This document shows positions 1 through 6,039 of a stretch of 19,492 nt of DNA, one piece after another. Under the pieces are notes generated by a model. The model did not search any database and was not told the DNA's origin. It saw only the letters and a program-made list of their open reading frames with translations. Origin of the DNA: JAQSWP01 sp040255215 (GTDB taxonomy: Bacteria; Pseudomonadota; Alphaproteobacteria; Reyranellales; JAQSWP01); the NCBI GenBank assembly GCA_040255215.1, contig JBDZUM010000080.1:1-19492 (forward strand). Reading direction: 5' to 3'. Both the position numbers and the translations under genes were made by a program. How positions within the stretch are numbered: the first letter of the stretch is position 1; every line of letters begins with the position of its first letter.

Positions 1-416
1 TCCCAGTTCAGGCTCTTGGCCTCGAGGCCGATCGCCCCGCGCCAGGCGTTGTTGCCGTCATCCGACCAGCCCATGCCGATCGAAGCGTTGATGCCCAGCA
101 TCCAGTTCGGACCGGTCAGGAAGCGATAGCCGAAGCCGGCATCGACGTCCGAGTTCTGCGTGCCGCCGAAGCCGCGCGCGAAGCCGTAAACCACCGAGTT
201 GGCGGCGCCGCCGAACGGCACCCAGATCTCGGCACCGGCGCCGACGCCGCGCGTGCCGCCTTCCGCCCCGATACCGATCCACGGGCTGTAGCCCGAGCCC
301 TGCGCCATAACGCTCTGGCCGTAAACCAGCGCCAGCGCCGAGGTCGTCCCCAGCAGGACGTAACGGGCGCGCGCGGTCAGACGGGACGCAGCTTTCGGTT
401 GAGCAACGCTCGACAT
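1..416 (-). CDS. inverse autotransporter beta-barrel protein (intimin/invasin type), N-terminal part
   Basis: This reads leftward from an ATG at 414-416 and leaves the window without a stop, so about 138 residues are visible. A GGGGGAA ribosome-binding site lies about 6 bases upstream and fixes the start. Residues 1-38 form an unusually long Sec signal peptide: a basic stretch (RLTARAR), a hydrophobic core near 20-32, and a likely cleavage after VMA. The mature part begins GSGYSPWIGIGAEGGTRG and continues with alternating Gly/aromatic strands such as GFGYRF, NWMLGINAS and GAIGLEAKSLNW. That pattern matches the inverse-autotransporter beta-domain (PF11924), in which an N-terminal 12-strand outer-membrane barrel exports C-terminal Ig-like adhesin domains. 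Those passenger domains would lie off the left edge. The family call rests on the barrel pattern; an adhesin role is inferred from the family. Confidence 0.72.
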   Translation of the reverse strand, partial: MSSVAQPKAASRLTARARYVLLGTTSALALVYGQSVMAQGSGYSPWIGIGAEGGTRGVGAGAEIWVPFGGAANSVVYGFARGFGGTQNSDVDAGFGYRFLTGPNWMLGINASIGMGWSDDGNNAWRGAIGLEAKSLNW

Positions 417-861
417 GGATGTTCCCCCAGAAGGTCAAAAACAATGCAGTTCAGCCGGTAGATTGCATTAATCATGAATGTCCAGGCAAGCGCTGATAGC
501 GTAGTTCTACAAAATCTGGGGTCTGTGGCAATTTCGACACTGAGTTCCAGCCGATCGCTACCCGAACTGCGATTCTTTGAGTATTCGGCAGTTTCTGCCC
601 TTATTCCAATACCGTATCCGCCGTCGTTACGTACATACCTTCGTACTACATATGGCATCCGGTCGCCCATGATCGAAACAAGCCGCAATAATATTTCACG
701 CCTGCCCGACAATCTTCGATGCCGCGCCGGGTCCGTTCCAGGCGGCGGTTCTGCAATCGTCGGTCGCATTACATCCAGGACTTTCAGGATGAAAAAGCAT
801 CCATCCGATGGCGCCGCTCTATCCTGCTAGAGTGCGGCGTCGATCGGCCACGAGGTGAGCA
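417..861. other. 445-bp intergenic spacer between divergent genes, relatively AT-rich
   Basis: No convincing gene is seen here. The stretch from about 430 to 700 is visibly less GC-rich than the rest of the window. It should hold the promoters of the leftward barrel gene and the rightward D-amino-acid lyase gene. A weak leftward sigma-70 candidate reads TTGCCA (526-531), 16-bp spacer, TAGAAC (504-509), which would give an 80-base leader. A run of short inverted repeats lies at 787-838. The open frames across this stretch on both strands have no ribosome-binding site or recognisable domain. Confidence 0.5.
813..838. repeat. imperfect inverted repeat upstream of the D-amino-acid lyase gene
   Basis: GCCG-CTCTA, a 6-base loop, then TAGAG-(TG bulge)-CGGC: a 5-bp and a 4-bp stem separated by a two-base bulge. 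It ends 23 bases before the ATG at 862. It could be an operator or a leader hairpin; no T-tract follows, so it is not a normal terminator. Confidence 0.3.
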
Positions 862-2028
862 ATGGAAATGCGCGGACGCAGCGACATGGCATCGGCGGGA
901 CGCGATGCGGCCGGTCTCGACATCGGCAGCCTCCCGACGCCCTGCCTCCTTCTCGACCGGACCATTCTTGCGGCCAACCTTAGCCGCATGAGCGCGCGCG
1001 CCGCGAAACTAGGCGTTGCCTTGCGGCCGCATCTGAAAACCGCCAAGTCGGCCGATATCGCCCGTCTGGCCACGACTGGCGAAGCCGGCGGGATCACCGT
1101 TTCCACCTTGGCCGAAGCGCGATATTTCGCCCGCCATGGCTTTCGCGACATTCTCTACGCCGTCGGCATTGCGCCGGCGCGGCTCGATGAGGTCGCAGGC
1201 CTGCGCGCCAAGGGTACCGACCTGAAGATCATCCTCGACTCGCTGGCGGCCGCCCGGGCTGTCGCCGAACACCCCGGCAACTTCGCCGTGCTGATCGAAC
1301 TCGACAGCGGCGCCCATCGCGCCGGTCTGGCTCCCGGCTCGCCGGATCTGCTGGCGATCGGCCGGTTGTTGCAGCAAGCGCCGCGCGTGGCCCTGCTCGG
1401 CGTCATGACCCATGCCGGCCACTCCTATCACTGCCGGTCTGTCGAAGAGGTGACGCGGATCGCCGAAGACGAGCGCCGCATCGCCGTCGAAGCGGCCGAG
1501 CGCCTGCGCCAGGCCGGAATCCCCTGCCCGGTCGTCAGCGTCGGCTCCACTCCCACTGCCGTGCATGGCCGCTCGCTCGAAGGCGTCAGCGAAATGCGCC
1601 CCGGCGTCTATATGTTCAACGATCTCGACCAGCTCGCGCTGGGCTCCTGCCGTCAGGACGATCTGGCGCTCACGGTGCTGACGACGGTGATCGGGCAGTA
1701 CCCGGAACGCAATCAGGCGCTGGTCGATGCCGGCGCGCTGGCTCTTTCCAAGGACGTCAGCGCCGGCGAGTTCATGCCCGAAGCCGGCTTCGGCACCATC
1801 GCCGGCCTGCCGGGCGCCAGCGTCGTCGACGTCAACCAGGAGCACGGCTTCATCGGCGGCGGATCGCCACTGCCGTTCGATCGCCTCGCCATCGGCAGCC
1901 GGCTGCGCGTATTGCCCAACCACGCCTGCATGACGGCGGCCGCCTATGACCGCTACTACGTCGTCGACAGCGCGCTCGACGGCGGCGCCACCGTGGTCGA
2001 TGCCTGGGACCGGGTGAACGGCTGGTAG
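862..2028 (+). CDS. DSD1-family PLP enzyme (D-serine dehydratase / D-threonine aldolase-like)
   Basis: A 388-residue soluble fold-type III PLP enzyme, full length for the family, made of an alanine-racemase-like TIM barrel plus a C-terminal beta domain. The PLP lysine is K59 in RPHLKT, next to the strand LPTPCLLLD near residue 24. The C-terminal domain has DVNQEHGFI and the metal motif PNHACM (H354, C356). In characterised family members a His-x-Cys pair binds zinc in eukaryotic-type D-serine dehydratases, while D-threonine aldolases carry His-x-Asp. The residues therefore favour a D-serine dehydratase or D-3-hydroxy-amino-acid dehydratase reaction (D-serine to pyruvate and ammonia), although bacterial members are often labelled threonine aldolase. 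A GAGGTGAG ribosome-binding site 2 bases before the ATG supports the start. It appears to be a single-gene unit. Confidence 0.85.
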   Translation: MEMRGRSDMASAGRDAAGLDIGSLPTPCLLLDRTILAANLSRMSARAAKLGVALRPHLKTAKSADIARLATTGEAGGITVSTLAEARYFARHGFRDILYAVGIAPARLDEVAGLRAKGTDLKIILDSLAAARAVAEHPGNFAVLIELDSGAHRAGLAPGSPDLLAIGRLLQQAPRVALLGVMTHAGHSYHCRSVEEVTRIAEDERRIAVEAAERLRQAGIPCPVVSVGSTPTAVHGRSLEGVSEMRPGVYMFNDLDQLALGSCRQDDLALTVLTTVIGQYPERNQALVDAGALALSKDVSAGEFMPEAGFGTIAGLPGASVVDVNQEHGFIGGGSPLPFDRLAIGSRLRVLPNHACMTAAAYDRYYVVDSALDGGATVVDAWDRVNGW

Positions 2029-2052
2029 CCGCGACTTTCGTGGCGAGCCGGC

Positions 2053-2073
2053 CGGGTTCGCGTCACGAACCCG
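2053..2073 (+). terminator. 8-bp hairpin after the D-amino-acid lyase gene
   Basis: CGGGTTCG, loop CGTCA, CGAACCCG: a perfect 8-bp stem starting 25 bases after the stop at 2028. No T-run follows, so it is at best a weak or Rho-assisted terminator, or a 3'-end stabilising hairpin. Confidence 0.35.
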
Positions 2074-2148
2074 TGCGTGCATGCTTCGGTATCATTCCAC
2101 CCTGCCAAGCTCCGTAGCCGCGAAAATGGCGGCCATGTGGCGTTTTTG

Positions 2149-2174
2149 GGAACCCTGTGCCGCCGGGTTCTGTT
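2149..2174 (+). promoter_or_regulatory. EcfG-type general stress response promoter
   Basis: GGAAC (2149-2153), 17-bp spacer, TGTT (2171-2174). The published alphaproteobacterial EcfG consensus is GGAAC, 16-17 bp, CGTT, so only the C of the -10 element differs. Transcription would begin near 2180, about 30 bases before the first small gene. The genes that follow (YqjD-like, holin-X, DUF3618) are typical stress-regulon products, which supports the call. No ecfG, phyR or nepR gene lies in the window. Confidence 0.6.
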
Positions 2175-2198
2175 GCTTGGTTGAACGCAGCACAGAAC
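2167..2198. repeat. inverted repeat over the stress-promoter -10 region
   Basis: GTTCTGT (2167-2173) is matched by ACAGAAC (2192-2198), with a further TGC/GCA pairing inside (2174-2176 / 2187-2189). It spans the -10 element and probable start site of the EcfG-like promoter, so it could be a second regulator's operator rather than an RNA hairpin. Confidence 0.35.
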
Positions 2199-2211
2199 AG
2201 GGCCGCATGAC

Positions 2212-2286
2212 ATGTACAGCATCATCTATATCGTGGGCGTGATCGCCATCATCTTGTTCGTCCTGTCGCTGCTGGGCGCAGCTTGA
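2212..2286 (+). CDS. 24-residue hydrophobic membrane micropeptide
   Basis: ATG at 2212 to TGA at 2284-2286 gives 24 residues. It begins MYSIIYIVGVIAII and is almost entirely Ile/Val/Leu/Phe/Gly/Ala with no charged residue, so it should form one transmembrane helix of about 20 residues. I recall very similar short 'hypothetical' peptides beside stress genes in alphaproteobacteria, but know no established function. It is the first open frame behind the EcfG-like promoter. Its last codons contain the start of the ribosome-binding region of the next gene (ATG 2301), so the two are probably translated from one message and may be coupled. There is no strong Shine-Dalgarno of its own. The codons and hydrophobicity look selected rather than random. 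Confidence 0.6.
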   Translation: MYSIIYIVGVIAIILFVLSLLGAA

Positions 2287-2300
2287 GCAAGGAGGAACCG

Positions 2301-2780
2301 ATGGCATCGATATCCGATTCCGGTCCTGGCAGGGACGACGGCGGCATTAAGCGCGAAGTCTCTTCCGCCAAGGAAGAGGCGAAGCGGACAGGAGAAGCTG
2401 TCCGCGGCGCCGCAAACGAAACCGTTTCCGCGGTGCGCCGAAAACTCGGCGAACAGGCGGAAGAAGGCAAGGTCGCCGTGGCCGACGGTCTGGACGACTT
2501 TTCCGCCGCCATCCGCAAGGCGTCGGACGAATTGGGACAACGCAACCAGTCGACGGCGGCGCGGCTCGTGCAGGAAGCCGCAAGCGGCCTCGAGGACGTG
2601 GCGCATTCCGTCAAAGGCAAAAGCATCCGGGAGCTTTCGCATTCCGTCGCCGATTTCGCCCGGCAGCGGCCGATGGCCTTCCTGATGGGGGCAGCGCTCG
2701 CCGGCGTGGCGCTCGGTCGGTTTGCACGGACGTCGTCTCCGGCCGCGGATACCGAGGATGGAGGGTACGATGGCTATTGA
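2301..2780 (+). CDS. YqjD/ElaB-like membrane-anchored stress protein
   Basis: A 159-residue protein with a long amphipathic, Ala/Glu/Lys-rich helical region (about residues 15-115, with late-embryogenesis-abundant-like periodicity) and one C-terminal transmembrane segment (PMAFLMGAALAGVALGRFA, about 124-142). This is the architecture of E. coli YqjD/ElaB, inner-membrane proteins that in E. coli bind ribosomes in stationary phase. The start at 2301 is chosen over a TTG at 2283 because an ideal AAGGAGG lies 5 bases upstream. It overlaps the following gene by 11 bp. Family membership is by architecture; ribosome binding here would be inference. Confidence 0.7.
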   Translation: MASISDSGPGRDDGGIKREVSSAKEEAKRTGEAVRGAANETVSAVRRKLGEQAEEGKVAVADGLDDFSAAIRKASDELGQRNQSTAARLVQEAASGLEDVAHSVKGKSIRELSHSVADFARQRPMAFLMGAALAGVALGRFARTSSPAADTEDGGYDGY

Positions 2781-3165
2781 TTATCGCGAGGAGCGTTCCT
2801 TCACGGGACTGGTCTCGGATCTGGTAAGCGAAGCGCGCGATCTGTTCCGCACCGAAGGCCGTCTGATCCGCAGCGAGATCTCGGAGAAGCTGTCGCAGCT
2901 GCAGATCGCCGGTGGGGCGCTGGTTGGCGGTGCGATCTGTCTTCTGGTCGCCCTCGTCGTGCTGGCGCAGGCGCTGGTCATCGCCCTGACCGTCTACATG
3001 GAACCGGGCTGGGCCGCGCTTGTCGTCGGCGCGGCGTTTGCAGTGCTCGGCGTTCTTTTCCTGGCCAAGGCCAGGAGCAACCTGAAGCCGACGAATCTCG
3101 CGCCCGAACGAACCGCCGAACAGCTGCGCAAGGACGGGCGGCTGGTCAAGGAGCATGCCAAATGA
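2770..3165 (+). CDS. phage-holin-3_6/YqjE-like (DUF1469) membrane protein
   Basis: 131 residues: an N-terminal amphipathic helix (DLVSEARDLFRTEGRLIRSEI), two transmembrane segments (about 46-75 and 80-99), and a charged tail ending in KEHAK. This matches the putative actinobacterial holin-X / DUF1469 family (PF07332), which includes E. coli YqjE, encoded next to yqjD. Here too it directly follows a YqjD-like gene, overlapping it by 11 bp, with a GGAGGG-type ribosome-binding site inside the upstream gene. The start at 2770 is preferred to 2722 for that reason. Despite the family name there is no sign of lysis function; no endolysin or phage gene is nearby. It ends in a 4-bp ATGA overlap with the next gene. 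Confidence 0.75.
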   Translation: MAIDYREERSFTGLVSDLVSEARDLFRTEGRLIRSEISEKLSQLQIAGGALVGGAICLLVALVVLAQALVIALTVYMEPGWAALVVGAAFAVLGVLFLAKARSNLKPTNLAPERTAEQLRKDGRLVKEHAK

Positions 3166-4169
3166 GTACCGAAACCGAACGGCTGGCCCAGGAGGCCGAA
3201 GCCCATCGCAGCCGCCTGGACGATACGCTCGACCAGCTGCGCCACAAGCTGTCGCCCGGCGGCATCGTCGACGAAGCGACGTCCTATCTGCGCGACGGCA
3301 ACGGTGCGCAACTGGCGCGGAACTTCGGGCGCCAGATACGCGACAATCCCGTGGCGCTCGGCCTGGTTGGCGCCGGCATCGCCTGGCTGTTCATGGGGCC
3401 TGGCGTCAGGCGCGGCGCCCGCGATCTGCGCGATCGCTACGACGAATGGTCGGACGACGATGACGTCTCGCACGAGGAATACGGCAGCGACTACGCCGCA
3501 AACTACACCGCTGACGCGTATCTGACGAATGTCGACGAGGTTTCGGGATACGATCGCGAACGCGCAGGCCATGGACGCTCTTCCGGCGATGGCCACGACA
3601 GGCTGGACGAGGTTCGCGAGAAGGCCGGCGAAATCGCATCCGACATCAAGGATCGCGCGCGATCGGCTGGCGAGTCGATCTCCGAATCGGCCAGCGCCGC
3701 CAAGGATCGCCTCCGGAATACCGCGCACGAGGCTGGCGATGCGGTTCGAGGAGCGGGTCGCGCGACGCGCCGGACGGGCCGGGCGATAGGACGCAAAGGC
3801 CGTCGCCTCGGTCACAAAGCGCAGCGCGGATTCATGAATACCTTGCAAGAGGAGCCGCTCGTCCTCGGCGCCATCGCCGTCGCGGTCGGCGCGGCGATCG
3901 GCGCCGCCTTCCCGTCCTCGCGATTGGAAGATCGCGCCGTCGGACGCGCGCGCGACCGGCTGCGCGAAGACGCCATCGATTACGGCAAGGACGCCGCGCG
4001 GCGCGCCGGCCATGTGGCGCAGGAAGCCTATCGGGCGGCGGATCGCGCCGCTGAGGAAGAGGGCCTCAAGCCCGATGGCGGCAAGACCCTGGCGGAACGG
4101 GCGTCGTCAGTGGCGACCTCGGCCATCGACGCGGCCAAGGACGATGCCAAGAAGCAGGGCCTGGGCTGA
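3162..4169 (+). CDS. DUF3618 domain membrane-associated stress protein
   Basis: 335 residues. Residues 1-75 form the DUF3618 domain: charged helix with RSRLDDTLDQLRHKLSPGG, then a hydrophobic segment (VALGLVGAGIAWLFMG, about 64-79). The middle (about 145-225) is a charged, repetitive amphipathic helix region rich in Ala, Asp, Arg and Lys, resembling LEA-type repeats. A second hydrophobic segment (PLVLGAIAVAVGAAIGAAF, about 232-250) is followed by another long charged helix. The protein probably lies along or through the inner membrane. Its start overlaps the stop of the holin-like gene by 4 bp (ATGA), showing translational coupling. Related proteins are annotated as nutrient-deprivation-induced; the molecular function is unknown. 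Confidence 0.75.
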   Translation: MSTETERLAQEAEAHRSRLDDTLDQLRHKLSPGGIVDEATSYLRDGNGAQLARNFGRQIRDNPVALGLVGAGIAWLFMGPGVRRGARDLRDRYDEWSDDDDVSHEEYGSDYAANYTADAYLTNVDEVSGYDRERAGHGRSSGDGHDRLDEVREKAGEIASDIKDRARSAGESISESASAAKDRLRNTAHEAGDAVRGAGRATRRTGRAIGRKGRRLGHKAQRGFMNTLQEEPLVLGAIAVAVGAAIGAAFPSSRLEDRAVGRARDRLREDAIDYGKDAARRAGHVAQEAYRAADRAAEEEGLKPDGGKTLAERASSVATSAIDAAKDDAKKQGLG

Positions 4170-4177
4170 GCCACACC

Positions 4178-5200
4178 ATGACTGACGATCCAACGGGCGG
4201 CGGCGCCGCTCGCGGGGCCGTGCGCAAGGGCGACAGAAAAGCCCGGAGGTCGCTGTTGTCGTTGCTGGCAATGGCGGCCTTGGCTGCGGCCTGGGGACGC
4301 CGCAATGCGGATGAAAGCCCGCGCGCGGAAGAACCTGTCGATCGCACTGACGGCACAGCCTGGTCGAAGTTCAAGCGGATCCTGGTTGGCACCTATAAGG
4401 GATTCGCCAACGATCGCATCGTGCTGGTGGCCGCCGGACTGACCTTCTTCGGCCTGCTGGCGATTTTCCCCGCCATCACGGCGCTGGTATCGATCTACGG
4501 GCTGGTGAGCGATCCCGCTGCCGTACGGGAACATGTCGACCTGCTCGCCGGCGTGTTGCCGGGCGGCGCGATGGAAATTCTCAGGGAGCAGCTAGACCGC
4601 ATCGTCAATCAGGACAGCGCCGCGCTGGGATTCGGGCTGGCGCTCAGTCTGGCGGTCGCTTTCTGGACCGCCAATGGCGGGATGAAATCGCTGTTTACGG
4701 CCCTCAACATCGTGCACGACGAGGACGAAGGCCGCGGCTTCTTCAAGCTGACTCTGGTCACCCTGGGGTTCACCGTCGCCATGGTGCTGTTCTTCGTCAC
4801 CGTGCTGAGCGTGATCGTCGCCCTGCCGCTCGGGCTGCAATGGGTCGGCCTGCAGGCCGATCTGCTGCTTCTGTTGCGCTGGCCGCTGTTGCTGGCGGTC
4901 GTGGTGGTCCTTCTCGCCGTCGTCTTCCGTTATGGCCCCGACCGCCGTCGGCTGCCGTGGCGGGGCGTGCTCTGGGGCGCGGCCGTGGCGGCGGTCCTGT
5001 GGCTCGCCCTGTCGATCCTGTTCTCGTGGTACGTGCAGAACTTCGGCAGCTACAACAAGACCTACGGATCGCTCGGCGCGATCATCGGCTTCATGACCTG
5101 GATGTGGCTTTCCTGGATCGTCATTCTCTCCGGCGCGGAATTGAACGCCGCACTCGAGCGCGAGGGGCGAACTGACCGGACGGAAACGCCGGCTACATAG
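4178..5200 (+). CDS. YihY/virulence factor BrkB family inner-membrane protein
   Basis: 340 residues: an N-terminal extension of about 65 residues with its own hydrophobic patch (LLSLLAMAALAAAWG), then the YihY core with about six transmembrane helices. Hallmarks are AAGLTFFGLLAIFPAITALVS near residue 86 and YNKTYGSLGAIIGFMTWMWL near residue 290, followed by SGAELNAALE. YihY proteins are polytopic inner-membrane proteins of unknown activity; the old RNase BN assignment was withdrawn. It starts 8 bases after the DUF3618 stop, so it closes the stress operon. The last 8 bp overlap the stop region of the convergent SDR gene. Confidence 0.88.
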   Translation: MTDDPTGGGAARGAVRKGDRKARRSLLSLLAMAALAAAWGRRNADESPRAEEPVDRTDGTAWSKFKRILVGTYKGFANDRIVLVAAGLTFFGLLAIFPAITALVSIYGLVSDPAAVREHVDLLAGVLPGGAMEILREQLDRIVNQDSAALGFGLALSLAVAFWTANGGMKSLFTALNIVHDEDEGRGFFKLTLVTLGFTVAMVLFFVTVLSVIVALPLGLQWVGLQADLLLLLRWPLLLAVVVVLLAVVFRYGPDRRRLPWRGVLWGAAVAAVLWLALSILFSWYVQNFGSYNKTYGSLGAIIGFMTWMWLSWIVILSGAELNAALEREGRTDRTETPAT

Positions 5201-5951
5201 AATTGCTCGAGTGGCCGCCGTCGACGACGATATTGCTGCCCGTCATGAAGCGCGAGGCGTCGGACGCCAGCAGCAGCAGCGCGCCGTCGAGGTCTGAGGG
5301 CACGCCGATGCGCTTCTGCGGCACGCGCTCGATCAATCGCTTGCCGCCCGACGTGCTCCAGAAACTGCGGTTGAGATCGGTCTCGATGTAGCCCGGCGAA
5401 ATCGCGTTGACCTGGATGCCGTGGCGCGCCCATTCCATCGCCAGCACCGTCGTCAGATGCAGCAACCCGGCCTTGGCCGCCGAATAGGCCGCGATATGGC
5501 CGATGGCCCGCATGCCGGTGATCGAGGCGATGTTGATGATGCGGCCGGGCTTGCCGGCACCGACCAGCGTCTTGGCCGCGGCCTGCGCCACCAGCCAGGC
5601 GCCGCGCAAATTGGTGTCGACCACCTCGTCCCAGTCTTCCTCGCTGGTCTCCATCGGCGCGCTGACTTTCGAAATGCCGGCATTGTTGACGACGATGTCC
5701 GGCGTCCCCAGCGCCTGCTCCGCCGCCTTGAAGCCCTCGCGCACCGACTTGCCGTCGACCACGTCCATGGTCACGGCCGCAGCCTTGCCGCCTGCCGCCT
5801 CGATCGACCGCACCAGCTCCTGCAGCTTGTCGGTGCGGCGCGCCGCGACCACGACGGCAGCGCCCTGCCGCGCCAGCACTTGCGCGAAATGATTGCCAAG
5901 GCCGGTCGAGGCGCCGGTCACCAGCGCGACGCGCCCGTCGAGTTCGAACAT
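5193..5951 (-). CDS. short-chain dehydrogenase/reductase (SDR) oxidoreductase
   Basis: A 252-residue classical SDR of normal length. It shows the Rossmann motif TGASTGLG (12-19), NNAG (89-92), N114, and the catalytic S143, Y156, K160 (YSAAK), then SPGYIETDL. R38-R39 after the second strand (VVVAARR) suggest NADP(H) rather than NAD(H). The substrate cannot be told. The start at 5951 is set by an AAGGGATGGAG ribosome-binding site and by the family's usual N-terminus (MFELDGRVALVTG); the frame stays open further upstream but without homology. It diverges from the MFS gene with 88 bp between the starts, so the two may share a regulator and substrate. Confidence 0.9.
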   Translation of the reverse strand: MFELDGRVALVTGASTGLGNHFAQVLARQGAAVVVAARRTDKLQELVRSIEAAGGKAAAVTMDVVDGKSVREGFKAAEQALGTPDIVVNNAGISKVSAPMETSEEDWDEVVDTNLRGAWLVAQAAAKTLVGAGKPGRIINIASITGMRAIGHIAAYSAAKAGLLHLTTVLAMEWARHGIQVNAISPGYIETDLNRSFWSTSGGKRLIERVPQKRIGVPSDLDGALLLLASDASRFMTGSNIVVDGGHSSNSM

Positions 5952-5980
5952 GCTCCATCCCTTTCCGATCGGCGCGATCC

Positions 5981-6017
5981 TGCGCAACCCGGCGCACCGT
6001 TGCACAAATCCGTTGCA
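5981..6017. repeat. three GTTGC half-sites in the SDR/MFS divergent promoter region
   Basis: TGCGCAAC (5981-5988) and GTTGCACA (5999-6006) form an inverted repeat with 7 of 8 matches and a 10-bp spacer. CCGTTGCA occurs twice as a direct repeat (5997-6004 and 6010-6017, 13-bp period). The cluster lies midway between two divergent starts, where a local repressor or activator would bind. No regulator gene is adjacent. Confidence 0.4.
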
Positions 6018-6039
6018 GGCCTCAAGGTTCGCGCCGACG

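Noticed and set aside
377..769. A 130-codon minus-strand frame over the first gene's start and the spacer
   Set aside because: No ribosome-binding site or recognisable motif, and it overlaps the well-supported start of the inverse autotransporter gene in another frame.
2770..3165. Prophage or lysis cassette suggested by the holin-like family name
   Set aside because: No endolysin, integrase, capsid or other phage gene is nearby; the YqjD/YqjE-type pairing and the DUF3618 and YihY neighbours indicate a stress membrane protein.
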